Source of the DNA: Bifidobacterium rousetti
GTDB taxonomy: Bacteria > Actinomycetota > Actinomycetes > Actinomycetales > Bifidobacteriaceae
Assembly: GCF_008698235.1 (NCBI RefSeq)
Contig: NZ_PEBH01000007.1
Location: 62,001-126,000 of the forward strand
DNA length: 64,000 bases
Direction: 5' to 3'
In this document: in pieces, positions 51,389 to 60,555 of the stretch
Layout of the letters: every line of letters starts with the position of its first letter
How positions within the stretch are numbered: position 1 is the first letter of the stretch
Program-made: the position numbers and the translations under genes
Notes under the pieces: generated by a model
What the model was told of the DNA's origin: nothing
Seen by the model: only the letters and a program-made list of their open reading frames with translations
Databases searched by the model: none

Positions 51389-51969
51389 TGAACGGGTTCC
51401 GCCCCACCGGTAAGCCGGCCGACAAACCAGCACGAGCTACGGGCGGCGACGAGTGGATACACACGTCGATGCTTCCGCCCGGCGGCCTGTGCGCGCAGGC
51501 GCAGCTCGACCTGTACGACATGATCTGGATGGAACTCGACGCCGCCGGCGACTCACGCCCCGACCAAATGCTGCGCGGCGCAGCCAAACGCCTGTGCGCG
51601 CAATGCCCAATGCTCATGCCGTGCCTGGCCCGTAGCCTGCTGCGCCCGGTCACGCACGGCATCCTCGGCGGCATGACCTACAAGGAACGCCAGTACGCGA
51701 TGCGCGTCGTCATCGTCCACGACGTTCTGCCCGGCCGCAAGGCCGCGGATCTCGCCCAACCGTACCGGCGGCTGCTCGACTGGCTTGACGCCCACCCCGA
51801 AATCCACAGCATCGTACGCAACCGGCGACGCAACGAACGCGCACGCAAAACCGGCAACGGCGAACCGCTCGGACGGCCACGCAGGCTCACCCGGCTCGAA
51901 CCCGGCGAACGCGATCCGCCGGAGACGCCCGACGAACAGGCGCAGCCGGACACATCCGCAAAGAAATAA
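51385..51969 (+). CDS. WhiB-family regulator
   Basis: The product has 194 residues. The four Fe-S Cys are in GGLCAQA and CAQCPMLMPC (C-x2-C-x5-C), followed by the G-rich turn HGILGGMTYKER, the WhiB signature. A positively charged C-terminal tail (RNRRRNERARK, RRLTRL) contacts DNA in this family. It starts at the overlapping ATGATG of the previous gene's stop. WhiB proteins are common on actinobacterial phages and ICEs. Confidence 0.85.
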   Translation: MMNGFRPTGKPADKPARATGGDEWIHTSMLPPGGLCAQAQLDLYDMIWMELDAAGDSRPDQMLRGAAKRLCAQCPMLMPCLARSLLRPVTHGILGGMTYKERQYAMRVVIVHDVLPGRKAADLAQPYRRLLDWLDAHPEIHSIVRNRRRNERARKTGNGEPLGRPRRLTRLEPGERDPPETPDEQAQPDTSAKK

Positions 51970-52017
51970 AGAAACAAAGAAAAACACAAATACAAACAAA
52001 CACAAAGGGAGACCGTC

Positions 52018-52599
52018 ATGAGAATCGCCATCGCCAACGCGAAGGGCGGGGTCGGCAAGACCACCATCGCGCAATACCTGTGCCACGCGCTCGTCCGCGA
52101 CGGGCAGCATGTCACGCTTCTGGACGCCGACCCGCAGTACTCCGCGACCCTGTGGGACAGAATCGCCAACCTCAACAACGAAACGCTGCCGTTCAACGTG
52201 CGGGCCGCCGCCGGCGACGAACTTGCCGCAATCCGCACCGCGCCGGGAGAATGGCTCGTCATCGACGCGCCGCCCACGCACGCGGGCCTCAAAACCGCGC
52301 TCGACACGGCCGACTTCGTGATCGTGCCCACCACCGAATCTCCCGTCGACCTGCAGCAGGCATGGGCGACCGTCAACGCGGCCGGACGCACGCCCGCCGC
52401 CGTACTGCTCAACCGCGTCGAAACGAATACGGTCGCGTTCCGGCAGGCCATGCACGCGCTCGAAACACAGGACACGCCACGCTTCGACACGATCGTGCCC
52501 AAACGGCAGGAGATCAAGACCAGCTTCGGCCGCCGCCCGGCCAAACTCTGGGAGTACGGCCTCGTCCTGCACGAGCTGAGACGGGCGGTCGGACGATGA
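52018..52599 (+). CDS. ParA-family partition ATPase
   Basis: The product has 193 residues, of the small plasmid ParA type. The deviant Walker A is NAKGGVGKTTIAQYL, the Walker A' LLDADPQYSATLW, and the Walker B-like LVIDAPPTHA. It probably positions or stabilises the element in its circular form together with the next gene, with which it overlaps (ATGA). An AAAGGGAG site precedes the ATG. The 5' flank is A-rich (AAAGAAATAAAGAAACAAAG), unlike its surroundings. Confidence 0.9.
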   Translation: MRIAIANAKGGVGKTTIAQYLCHALVRDGQHVTLLDADPQYSATLWDRIANLNNETLPFNVRAAAGDELAAIRTAPGEWLVIDAPPTHAGLKTALDTADFVIVPTTESPVDLQQAWATVNAAGRTPAAVLLNRVETNTVAFRQAMHALETQDTPRFDTIVPKRQEIKTSFGRRPAKLWEYGLVLHELRRAVGR

Positions 52600-52814
52600 A
52601 GGGGAACCTGAGCTATCTGCCCGCCGAACGCGAGATCACGTCGGTCGACGACATCTACCGAGAGGAACCGGCCAACGACCCCTACATGGTCACCAGCATC
52701 AAGATCCGCACCTCGCTGCGCAACCGCATCAAAGCGGCCGCCGGCATCAAGGGCATCCGCATGCAGGACCTCGTCGCCCAGGCCCTCGCCGAATACCTCG
52801 ACCGGCACGAGTGA
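52596..52814 (+). CDS. Ribbon-helix-helix partner of ParA
   Basis: The product has 72 residues. The C-terminal half (VTSIKIRTSLRNRIKAAAGI, then GIRMQDLVAQALAEYLDRH) is an RHH/CopG fold: a beta strand followed by two helices. It takes the place of ParB in small partition systems and likely binds the centromere site. Overlaps parA by four bases. Confidence 0.75.
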   Translation: MKGNLSYLPAEREITSVDDIYREEPANDPYMVTSIKIRTSLRNRIKAAAGIKGIRMQDLVAQALAEYLDRHE

Positions 52815-52817
52815 AGT

Positions 52818-52868
52818 TATTGCTGGTGCGCCGCAGCGGAGACATTCCTTGCAGTCGTACCAGCAATA
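52818..52868. terminator. Inverted repeat between convergent genes
   Basis: TATTGCTGGT pairs with ACCAGCAATA across a 31-base loop with internal pairing. It separates the ParA/RHH pair from the convergent GNAT gene. Confidence 0.5.
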
Positions 52869-52885
52869 CAGCCAATCGTGATGGA

Positions 52886-53410
52886 TTAGCGTCTCGCCCA
52901 TAGGTTGAACACGAAGCCGTGACGATCCTTCTCATATGTGCGGATGAGCTGGTATCCGAACGAGGCGAACAAATGAGCGCTGGCACGGTTGTTTTCATCA
53001 ATAGTGGCGATGAACACCGGGTTTAAGTCACGTTGGACGGCATCGCGGGTCGCAACCGCCATCGCGTCGCGTAAGGCCTGCGTACCTAATCCCAGGCCTC
53101 GGAGCCTGCGGGATACAGCGATCACCGCGATTTCGTACACCCCGTTACCCTTATGCGCTACCGCACAGTATGAAGCCAGATTGCCGGTCTCATCGTCCAC
53201 GCCCACGCGAATCCAGCAATCCTTGTCGTGATATATCGGACTGTTATGGATGAGACGTTGCACCAAAAGCGCCCACGGTTCCGGATGAAGCTGTGATCCT
53301 TTGACCCATCGTCCGTCAATCTGACGGTTGGCCGGTACGGGATCAGTGCAAGAGAAACTAGTGAACCGCGACTGATCGGACTTGTCGGCGAAACGAAAAC
53401 GAACCGGCAC
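52886..53410 (-). CDS. GNAT N-acetyltransferase on the mobile element
   Basis: The product has 174 residues. The acetyl-CoA loop is VSRRLRGLGLGTQALRDA; NNRASAHLFASFGYQLIRTYEK is the later GNAT motif. The start is GTG at 53410 with GGAG upstream. It is the only minus-strand gene group in the element and is AT-richer than its neighbours. Lone GNAT genes on mobile DNA may be toxins of the TacT type or cargo modifiers; the partner here lacks an RHH domain. Confidence 0.8.
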   Translation of the reverse strand: MPVRFRFADKSDQSRFTSFSCTDPVPANRQIDGRWVKGSQLHPEPWALLVQRLIHNSPIYHDKDCWIRVGVDDETGNLASYCAVAHKGNGVYEIAVIAVSRRLRGLGLGTQALRDAMAVATRDAVQRDLNPVFIATIDENNRASAHLFASFGYQLIRTYEKDRHGFVFNLWARR

Positions 53411-53430
53411 TCTGCTGCTCCGTCAACGGC

Positions 53431-53598
53431 TCAAGCGTAAACCTGTTCACGAGGAGACGGGACAGCGCCCGGCTCCGCTTCAGAGGATTTGCCGAGAAAT
53501 TCCAACACATCCTGCGGCAGGGGCGCATCGCACAAACGCAGATAGTCGCATTCGGCACTGTCCTTATCCACCGTGTACAAATCAACGAGTTTTACCAT
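53431..53598 (-). CDS. 55-residue protein upstream of the GNAT gene
   Basis: The frame reads MVKLVDLYTVDKDSAECDY and ends PREQVYA. It has a strong AAAGGAGG site seven bases before the ATG, so translation is likely. It ends 20 bp before the GNAT start, suggesting one operon. Acidic overall (many Asp/Glu), no recognised domain. It could be an antitoxin or a small partner of the GNAT enzyme, but this is only positional inference. Confidence 0.65.
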   Translation of the reverse strand: MVKLVDLYTVDKDSAECDYLRLCDAPLPQDVLEFLGKSSEAEPGAVPSPREQVYA

Positions 53599-53963
53599 GA
53601 CACGCCTCCTTTCGTAAAGATATGCTACCGCACGTCATGGTCCGGCATCAAGGGATTTTTCCTGAAAGGAAGTCATGCCAGATCCACATAAACAAAGAAA
53701 TACGAACATAAAGAAATGCTACGAAACTACCGGCTGATGGGTGGTATCGGGGACGGTGACGATTATCGTGGTGGGACCACGAAGCCGTGGCGGGCGGCGA
53801 CAGGATGAGGGGTGTGCGGTCGGGCCAAGGGTGGTTCGGGTAAACGTTCCGCACCTTCCCTCTCATGACATGGCCGCGCCGTCGGGTTCTCTTCCTTTCT
53901 CTTCCCCGTCGGCGCGGTTCGTGCCTTGGTCTCGGGGGATGCGGATAGTGAAGGATTCCGATC
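53599..53963. other. Divergent region upstream of the pilin gene
   Basis: 365 bp. The left part is AT-rich and holds the upstream region of the small gene. The right part carries a pyrimidine tract (TTCTCTTCCTTTCTCTTCC near 53890) shortly before the pilin gene. A similar tract lies before the second surface gene (near 55888), so the two genes may share upstream regulation. No gene is seen. Confidence 0.45.
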
Positions 53964-55676
53964 ATGTTCTCTTCCCGCAGGTTCGGCCGGCTGCTGCGCG
54001 TGACGATGGCGGCCGCGCTGCTGCTGGCCACAGTGTCGGCCGGAGGCATCGCCCATGCCGATGAAACCGGCGAGACGACGCCCGTATTGGGTGATTCGAT
54101 CACGCTGAACGCCGGTCCGGGCTCGTCGCTGAATGGCGCGAACTTCAAAGTGGTCAAACTCGCCGGGTTCGCGATCCAGGGGTCCGCTGTGACGGTGCGC
54201 ACCGAGGATACAGTGCGCGGCGATGTGATCGCCTCGCTGCCGAAAGTCGGCGACAGCGAGTACCCGGCCGGCGCAGGCGATGCCGACGGCGAAACGGCCA
54301 GCGGGACGACACGGGGCAACGGTGGCGCGGCGGACACGGGTTCCGGCGGCGAGGATCCGATCGTGTGGCTGGCACGGCAGGGCGATGCGAAGGATTCCCC
54401 GGTTTGGCGGCTGTTCGCCGATCGCATGGCGGCCACCGTTTCCGTCACGGATGCGCCGGTCATGTCCGGCACGACGACGCCCGCCGACGACGGCACGATT
54501 TCCTCGGTCATATTCGCCGGATTGCAGCCCGGCCTGTACCTGCTGGAGGATGCGAACACCGCGTTGACCGGTACCACGCGTTCGGCGCCGATACTGGTCG
54601 GCACGGCGATCACCGCCGCGAAACCACCGATCGGCAACGCCGACGGCACAGCCGAGATCAAGAACCAGCGCGTCACGATCGGCAAGAACATCATCAACGG
54701 CGATGATGCGACGCTGACGGACGACCGCAATGTGGGCGATATCGTGGACTATCGTATTGAAACCCTCATCCCCGATACCACGAAATACACGAATGATGCG
54801 GCCAACCCGTACGTGTTCCGCCTGGCGGACACCCTGTCGAAAGGCCAGCGGTTCAACGATGACCTGTCCGTCACGGCCAGCAAGGACGGACAGGCATGGC
54901 GTCCACTCGACGGTGACGATTACACGTTGCAGGCAAGCGAGTCCGATGGCGGCACGGCAACCACGATCGATCTCGATCTGAGCGCATGGGTTTACACGAA
55001 TGGCCGTGACGGCATGGCGGGCGGTTTGCTGCGCGTCGACTATTCGGCCACGCTCACCGAGCATGCGACGATCGACGGCGACGGCAACACAAACACGGTC
55101 ATGCTCACGTACTCGAACGATCCGAAAACCAACCAGACCGGAGAGCTCACGCCTCCGGACACCACCGTGTACACGCACGGCTTCCAATTCGACAAGATCG
55201 GCGAAGACGGCAAGACGCCGCTTGCCGGCGCGACGTTCACGCTCTACACGGCGGACACGTTCGCGGACGACGCCAAGTACCGTCGCGCCGACCGTCCCGA
55301 CGAGGACGTGACCGCCACGTCCGACCGCAACGGCCTCGTGAGGTTCGACGGTCTGGCCGCCGGCACGTACTGGGTGCGCGAAACCGGAGTGCCGGACGGC
55401 TACCGTGACCTCGACGTGCGGTTCAAGGTCACGATCACCGCAGATCCCGGTAAAGCGGCGCTGGTCGTGTTCGAGCGCGTGCCCTCACTGGCTGATTCGC
55501 TCGTGCAGATCGAGAAGAACGGCCTGCTGTTCGTGCTCAACGTCACCACGATCACGAATCTGCCCTTGACCGGCAGCGGCGGCATTGTCCTGTTTCTCGT
55601 CATCGGCGGCCTGCTCGCCGCCGGCGGCGCGGCCATCGCCGTCATGACCCATCGCAAGGGACGTCTGCTCAAATAA
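53964..55676 (+). CDS. SpaA-type pilin or adhesin with LPLTG sorting signal
   Basis: The product has 570 residues. Signal peptide 1-32 ends AHADE. A roughly 190-residue N-terminal beta region precedes a fimbrial isopeptide D2-type domain (RIETLIPDTTKYTNDAANPY, VFRLADTLSKGQ), then a prealbumin-like SpaA domain (FQFDKIGEDGKTPLAGATFT, ATSDRNGLVRFDGLAAGTYW) whose Lys and Glu residues can form internal isopeptide bonds. LPLTG is at 533-537, then a helix and HRKGRLLK. It is exported and wall-anchored; probably helps mating contacts. No sortase gene is near. Confidence 0.9.
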   Translation: MFSSRRFGRLLRVTMAAALLLATVSAGGIAHADETGETTPVLGDSITLNAGPGSSLNGANFKVVKLAGFAIQGSAVTVRTEDTVRGDVIASLPKVGDSEYPAGAGDADGETASGTTRGNGGAADTGSGGEDPIVWLARQGDAKDSPVWRLFADRMAATVSVTDAPVMSGTTTPADDGTISSVIFAGLQPGLYLLEDANTALTGTTRSAPILVGTAITAAKPPIGNADGTAEIKNQRVTIGKNIINGDDATLTDDRNVGDIVDYRIETLIPDTTKYTNDAANPYVFRLADTLSKGQRFNDDLSVTASKDGQAWRPLDGDDYTLQASESDGGTATTIDLDLSAWVYTNGRDGMAGGLLRVDYSATLTEHATIDGDGNTNTVMLTYSNDPKTNQTGELTPPDTTVYTHGFQFDKIGEDGKTPLAGATFTLYTADTFADDAKYRRADRPDEDVTATSDRNGLVRFDGLAAGTYWVRETGVPDGYRDLDVRFKVTITADPGKAALVVFERVPSLADSLVQIEKNGLLFVLNVTTITNLPLTGSGGIVLFLVIGGLLAAGGAAIAVMTHRKGRLLK

Positions 55677-55689
55677 ACGCTCCACGACC

Positions 55690-55740
55690 GCCCCCGTTGC
55701 GCAACCCTACGGAATCGCGCGACGGGGGCTTTCGTGTTTT
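55690..55740 (+). terminator. Terminator after the pilin gene
   Basis: GCCCCCGTTGCGC pairs with GCGCGACGGGGGC around a 14-base loop, with a T-rich tail (TTTCGTGTTTT). Confidence 0.8.
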
Positions 55741-55961
55741 CTCAAGGCATACGGCACTCCAATATCCGCTCGGGACCACGGGCGACGGATGCGGGGCCGG
55801 ATACTGGCTGGCGTGCGGTGGGGCGCCAATGGTGGGCTCCGGTCAAATGATCCGCACGGGCTTTCCGGTTCGTCGTTCGCCGTCGCGGGTTTCTCTCTCC
55901 CTTTTTCTCGCGGCGGCGGCCTTCGGCCGGGGCTGGCTCCTCGTGAAAGGGAGTGTTCCAT

Positions 55962-58874
55962 ATGGGCGTGTTGGGAAGGAAATGCTGTGTCTCGGCGGCC
56001 ATCGCCGCGGCGGTATGCCTGCTGGTGTCGCCGATGCTGGCGTTGGGGTCGCCGGACGGCACAGCCGGCGCCGGAAGCGGCGGCGTGGTCGGCGGTACGG
56101 CCGGCGGGCGTGGCAATACGGCGGATACGGCGTCGCTGGGCTGGTATCTGCCGAACAAGGCATGGGTGCGCATGGACGACGACGGCGTCTGGCAGATGGT
56201 TTCCGATCCCGAGCGGGATAATCACGTCGGCGCGGACGGCATGTCGTTCCTTGACGGCGACGTGGTCGCGGCGGCGGTGAATTTCACGGTGCCGTGGTGG
56301 GATGAGCCCACCCGGTTGGAGCTGGTGGACGATTGGACGCTGGTGGACCGGTATCTCGATGTGCGGGACGTGTCCGAGGTACGCGTGTACGTGGCCGAAA
56401 TGGACGAATACGATGCTCCCTCGCTGGATGGCATCAACGTGACCGGCGAGGATGTGACCGACCGTTTCGACATCGTCTCGGAGGGCATGACGGTCACGGC
56501 GAAGGCGACGGCCGAGTATCTGGCGTCGCTGGACCTGAGGGAACGTCGCAAGTCGTTGCAGTTCTCGATGCTGGTGCCGTTCGACGTGAGGTTCGACGTG
56601 CGCGAGGATCTGCAGCGGGACATCGACGCGATGCGCACGCGCAGCGGGTCGATCGACAATACGTGCAGCGATGGCAAACACGAGCTGGTCAACCGCGGCG
56701 GCGTGTTCTGGGCCGATCACGAGTATTGGGAAACGAACGAGCCTCGCCTGTGCATCGTGCGCCCGGAGTTCGACAAGGATGTGACCGCGAGCGAAACGGA
56801 GGGCGGCGACGGGTCGAGCATTGACGGACGCAGCGTGCTGCCCGGCCAGACGGTCACCTATGAGCTGGAATTGCAGGTGGGGGCCGCATCCGACTACACG
56901 CTGCGCACGCTGGAGTTCGTGGACGAGTACGACGTGCGCACGACGCCGGTCAAGGAGAGCCTGACGGTCATCGATGCGCGTGATGGTGTGACGGTGCCGG
57001 CCGAAGCGTACGACGTGGAGTGGGACGACGCCGGGCACAAACTGTCGGTCTCGTTCCGGCGCGACTGGCTGGACGAGCATTGGGATCCGTACACGGGTCA
57101 TCGGTATCGGTTGGAGTTCGACGCGACAGTGTCCGAGGATGCGGCCACGGACACGGTGATCTCGAACCGCGGCTGGGTGACGTTGAACAATTCCGGATTG
57201 GAGTCGAACGAGGTGACGAACCGGCCGGTCGACCCGCAGCCGGTCAAGCAGGACACGCAGGCGGACGCGTCGGTGGACATCGACGGCAGGACCGTACTGG
57301 TCGGCGACCGCCTGTACTACCGGATCACAATCGACGCGGCAGGTTTGGCCGACCCGGCGTATCCGGTGCGCCGGCTGGGCGTGATCGACGACTACGACGA
57401 AACCGTGCTGGACGTGGACGAGGCCGGCATCCAGATGCTTGGCGAGCAGGGCGCGGACGTGACCGACCTGGTGAACGTGCAGGTCGCCGATGGCGTCGTC
57501 TACGCGTTCTTCAAGACCGTGGACACCACGCTTGCCGACGGAACGGTGCTGCCGGGCGATCCGCAGCCCGCCGATCTGGCCGAATACGCGCGGCGTGAAC
57601 TGTCCGCGGAACGTGACGCGGGCATCGACCAGTCGCTGCTCGGCAAGACGTACCAGCTGGTACTGCCGATGACGGCCATCGCGGCGGCGGACGGCGGCTC
57701 GGTCGAGAACACGGCCGTGCAGGTCACGAACAAGCGCCGCGCGGTGTCGAACACGGTCACGAACGTGCTCGCACAACTCGACCCGTTCAAGGACGTGACG
57801 GTCGACGTCGGCGCGGACAGCGCGGACGGCATGAGCATCTACAAGGATCAGCTGTTCCTCTACCGGCTGGACTCCTCCCTGCTGCCCGCGAACCGCGCCT
57901 ACCCGCAGGTGACGCAGTGGCGCATCGACGACGATTACGACGAGTCGGGCGATGAATACGCCGGCCAGTGGGCCGTGTACGCGGCCGAGGACCTGCACGA
58001 CGCGGCCGGCAGTGTGATCGCGGCGAAGGGCTCGCGCATCGCGGGCAGCGGCTTCGATTCCGCAAGGTTCGGCGGCGACCTGTTCTCTCTGGACATGCGC
58101 GACGGCTCGTTCACGGTCGCAGCCACGCAGCGCTATCTCGACCTGGTGTCGGCCGACGGCGCGCATGCGCAGGCATGGCGCGCGTACGTGCAGTTCCGAC
58201 GGGTGAAGGCCGGCGAGTTCTCCAATACGTTCACGGAGACGCTGAACGGCGTGGAACGCCCGTCGAACACGGTGACCACGCGCACGTCCGAACGCTCCCC
58301 GTCCGTGGGCGTGGAGAAGTTCGACGAAGCGTCCGGCCTAGAGGCGGGCGACCGCGACGACACGAAGGACGCGTTGGAGATCACGGGCGACGGCACGGTG
58401 ATCGTGTTCCGCATCACGAACACCGGCGACGTGCCCCTGACCGGTCTCGAACTGTCCGACGAGACGATCGCCGGCGACGGCACGGTCACCGACCTGAAAT
58501 ACCCGGACGGTTGGGCGACGCTCGTATTGCAGCCGGGCGAATCCGTGGACGTGACCGGCATATTGACCGGCGTCACCGACCTGCACACCGATCGCGCGAC
58601 CGTGCAGGCCGCGCCGGTCATCGAATGCGTGCCGAAGGACGACGACCCGTTCGACGACCAGCCCGCGCAGCCGGTCGAACCCGGCACGGTGTGCACGGAC
58701 ACGCCGATCACGAGCGAACCGGACGACTGGAGCGCCTACATGAAACGCATGCTGCCGCACACCGGCGTCGATCTGACCGGCATCATGGCGGCCAGCATGC
58801 TCGTCCTGCTGATCGGGTTCGCCATGCTGCGCATCGCCCACGCGCATCGCCGGAACCCGGTTTCCGACAGCTGA
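55962..58874 (+). CDS. Antigen I/II-like isopeptide adhesin with LPHTG signal
   Basis: The product has 970 residues. The signal peptide precedes a unique N-domain (70-250). At least three adhesin repeats follow, each with a PVKQDTQADASVDIDG- or DPFKDVTVDVG-type start and a DDYDE core (VIDDYDETVLDVDEAG; IDDDYDESGDEYAGQW). This is the pattern of the C-terminal isopeptide domains of streptococcal antigen I/II, common on ICEs. A DUF11-like domain (ITNTGDVPLTGLELSDETI) leads to LPHTG at 931-935 and a membrane helix. AAGGGAG precedes the ATG. Likely a mating-pair adhesin. Confidence 0.85.
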   Translation: MGVLGRKCCVSAAIAAAVCLLVSPMLALGSPDGTAGAGSGGVVGGTAGGRGNTADTASLGWYLPNKAWVRMDDDGVWQMVSDPERDNHVGADGMSFLDGDVVAAAVNFTVPWWDEPTRLELVDDWTLVDRYLDVRDVSEVRVYVAEMDEYDAPSLDGINVTGEDVTDRFDIVSEGMTVTAKATAEYLASLDLRERRKSLQFSMLVPFDVRFDVREDLQRDIDAMRTRSGSIDNTCSDGKHELVNRGGVFWADHEYWETNEPRLCIVRPEFDKDVTASETEGGDGSSIDGRSVLPGQTVTYELELQVGAASDYTLRTLEFVDEYDVRTTPVKESLTVIDARDGVTVPAEAYDVEWDDAGHKLSVSFRRDWLDEHWDPYTGHRYRLEFDATVSEDAATDTVISNRGWVTLNNSGLESNEVTNRPVDPQPVKQDTQADASVDIDGRTVLVGDRLYYRITIDAAGLADPAYPVRRLGVIDDYDETVLDVDEAGIQMLGEQGADVTDLVNVQVADGVVYAFFKTVDTTLADGTVLPGDPQPADLAEYARRELSAERDAGIDQSLLGKTYQLVLPMTAIAAADGGSVENTAVQVTNKRRAVSNTVTNVLAQLDPFKDVTVDVGADSADGMSIYKDQLFLYRLDSSLLPANRAYPQVTQWRIDDDYDESGDEYAGQWAVYAAEDLHDAAGSVIAAKGSRIAGSGFDSARFGGDLFSLDMRDGSFTVAATQRYLDLVSADGAHAQAWRAYVQFRRVKAGEFSNTFTETLNGVERPSNTVTTRTSERSPSVGVEKFDEASGLEAGDRDDTKDALEITGDGTVIVFRITNTGDVPLTGLELSDETIAGDGTVTDLKYPDGWATLVLQPGESVDVTGILTGVTDLHTDRATVQAAPVIECVPKDDDPFDDQPAQPVEPGTVCTDTPITSEPDDWSAYMKRMLPHTGVDLTGIMAASMLVLLIGFAMLRIAHAHRRNPVSDS

Positions 58875-58920
58875 CTTCCGCTGCGGCCACGGCATCATCC
58901 GCATGACCGCAACGGTTCCT

Positions 58921-58963
58921 ACGGGGATGCCGTCGACCGTCAGACAGGGTCGGCGGCATCCCG
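58921..58963 (+). terminator. Hairpin after the adhesin gene
   Basis: ACGGGGATGCCGTCGACC pairs with GGTCGGCGGCATCCCGT with one mismatch. No T-run; terminator or mRNA 3' stabiliser. Confidence 0.6.
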
Positions 58964-59043
58964 TCGCCAAGGCCGTCCGGCTTTCGACAACACCGAACGG
59001 CCGTCCACTCACCGTTGAGTCCCATCACCGCAAAGGAGCCGTC

Positions 59044-59247
59044 ATGGACACGATCACCACGATTCTCGAACTGCTGCAGAAGGCCGCGCTGCTGGGCGGC
59101 GGCATCTGGAGCGTATGGGGTGCGATCACCCTGGCCGGAGGTTTGAAGGACCATTCCGGCCCGCAAACCCAGTCCGGCATATGGCAGCTGGTCGGCGGCG
59201 CGGTCATCATCGCCGCGGCCGCCCTGTTCGCCAACCTCAGCTTCTGA
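59044..59247 (+). CDS. Maff2-family small membrane protein
   Basis: The product has 67 residues with two hydrophobic helices. ALLGGGIWSVWGAITLAGGLKD and QSGIWQLVGGAVIIAAAALF follow the Maff2 pattern found in ICE transfer operons just before TrbL and PrgI. It may act like a VirB2/VirB3-type component. AAAGGAG precedes the ATG at 59044. Confidence 0.8.
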   Translation: MDTITTILELLQKAALLGGGIWSVWGAITLAGGLKDHSGPQTQSGIWQLVGGAVIIAAAALFANLSF

Positions 59248-59311
59248 ACCTTCATTGTTCATCGAACACCCAATCGGCAGCGGATGACCGTATGGAACGG
59301 GAGGTTTGATC

Positions 59312-60163
59312 ATGGCGGACTTGGTGGAACCGTGCGTGAACATGCTCAACGCGATCGGCGGCGGCATTGACGGCAGCATACTCGACCGGCTCGCATTGGG
59401 GCCGGCCGAGTTCAACGCGAGTCTGTACGGCATGGCGGGATCGGTGCATACGAGCGCGGTCAAACCGGTGTCCGCCACCATCGCCAGCATCGTGTTCACG
59501 CTGGAACTGGCCCGCGCGGCGACCCGCGCGGACGGCGACCGCGAACTGGGCGTGAAGATCATCGGCGGCGTGCTGCTCAAATGCGCGCTCGTGCTCCTGT
59601 TCGCGTCCAATGCGGCGCTGATCCTGCAGGGCATCGACGCGGTCGTCTCGCAGATCGTGTCCGCCGCGTCGGGCGTGCTCGCTGCCGCGCCCGGCAGCGA
59701 GACGCAACTGCTGGGCGATCAGATGCGCTCCGCGATCGAGGATGCCGGCCTCATCGGCCAGAGCGGGCTCATGGTGCTGGTATTGATCCCGTTCATCGCC
59801 TCGCAGATCGCCGGCGTGGTGCTGCTGGCGGTCGTGTACATGCGGTTCATGCAGATCTACATGCTGACCTGTTTCGCGTCGCTGCCGATCGTGTTCATGG
59901 CCTCGGAGCATACGCGCATGATGGGCGTCGGCTATCTGAAACGCTACGGGCAGGTCTCGTTCCAGGCGATCACCCTGACGGTCGGCGTGATCCTGTACCG
60001 CACGTTCGTCGGCGAGGCGCTGCGGCTCGACGGCTATGTGGACGGCGGCGACCTGTGGCAGTACATCATCGCGAACTTCGGCACGCTGCTGTTGGGGGCG
60101 ATCATGCTCGGCTGTCTGGTCATAGTGTCCTCGGCCACCGCCAAGGCCGTGTTCGGCGAATAG
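59312..60163 (+). CDS. TrbL/VirB6-like conjugation membrane protein
   Basis: The product has 283 residues with six or more membrane helices (VKIIGGVLLKCALVLLF; VLVLIPFIASQIAGVVLLAV; FGTLLLGAIMLGCLVIV). It follows the TrbL/CD0411-type layout of Gram-positive type IV systems and is expected to form part of the inner-membrane channel. GGGAGG lies seven bases before the ATG at 59312. Order Maff2-TrbL-PrgI-VirB4 is typical. Confidence 0.82.
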   Translation: MADLVEPCVNMLNAIGGGIDGSILDRLALGPAEFNASLYGMAGSVHTSAVKPVSATIASIVFTLELARAATRADGDRELGVKIIGGVLLKCALVLLFASNAALILQGIDAVVSQIVSAASGVLAAAPGSETQLLGDQMRSAIEDAGLIGQSGLMVLVLIPFIASQIAGVVLLAVVYMRFMQIYMLTCFASLPIVFMASEHTRMMGVGYLKRYGQVSFQAITLTVGVILYRTFVGEALRLDGYVDGGDLWQYIIANFGTLLLGAIMLGCLVIVSSATAKAVFGE

Positions 60164-60189
60164 ACGCGAGATCAGGGAAGGCGGCGGCG

Positions 60190-60555
60190 ATGGCGTTGGA
60201 GATCAGGATCTACAAGGAGATCACGGCCACCGAGGCGCGGGTCATGTGGGGCATGAGCTGGCGGCAGCTCGCCGCGGCCGCGATGATGGGCTGCCTGTCG
60301 ACGGGCGTGTGGCTCGTGTTCTGGCGCCTGCTCGGGCTCCCCGACATAGGCCAGTACGTGGTGTTCCTCGTGAACCTGCCGTTGGCCGCATGGGGTTGGC
60401 TGCGCCCGAAGGGGCTGAAACCGGAGGTCTGGTTCGGATACGTGATCGCATGCCGGTTCGGACAGCAACGGTATTTCATCGACGGGCCCGCACGGCCTCG
60501 CCGACGGGAGCGAAAACGAGGCAGGAAGGCCATACGCGAACGAAAGGACGGATGA
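60190..60555 (+). CDS. PrgI-family conjugation protein
   Basis: The product has 121 residues. EIRIYKEITATEARVMWGMS, two membrane helices and WLRPKGLKPEVWFGYV are typical of PrgI, a small VirB3-like protein that pairs with VirB4. The basic tail (RRRERKRGRKAIRERK) is cytosolic. GGGAAGG lies upstream of the ATG, and the stop overlaps the VirB4 start (ATGA). Confidence 0.88.
   Translation: MALEIRIYKEITATEARVMWGMSWRQLAAAAMMGCLSTGVWLVFWRLLGLPDIGQYVVFLVNLPLAAWGWLRPKGLKPEVWFGYVIACRFGQQRYFIDGPARPRRRERKRGRKAIRERKDG

Noticed and set aside
53648..54730. Minus-strand open frame opposite the pilin gene
   Set aside because: Shadow of the pilin coding bias; no start signal or domain.
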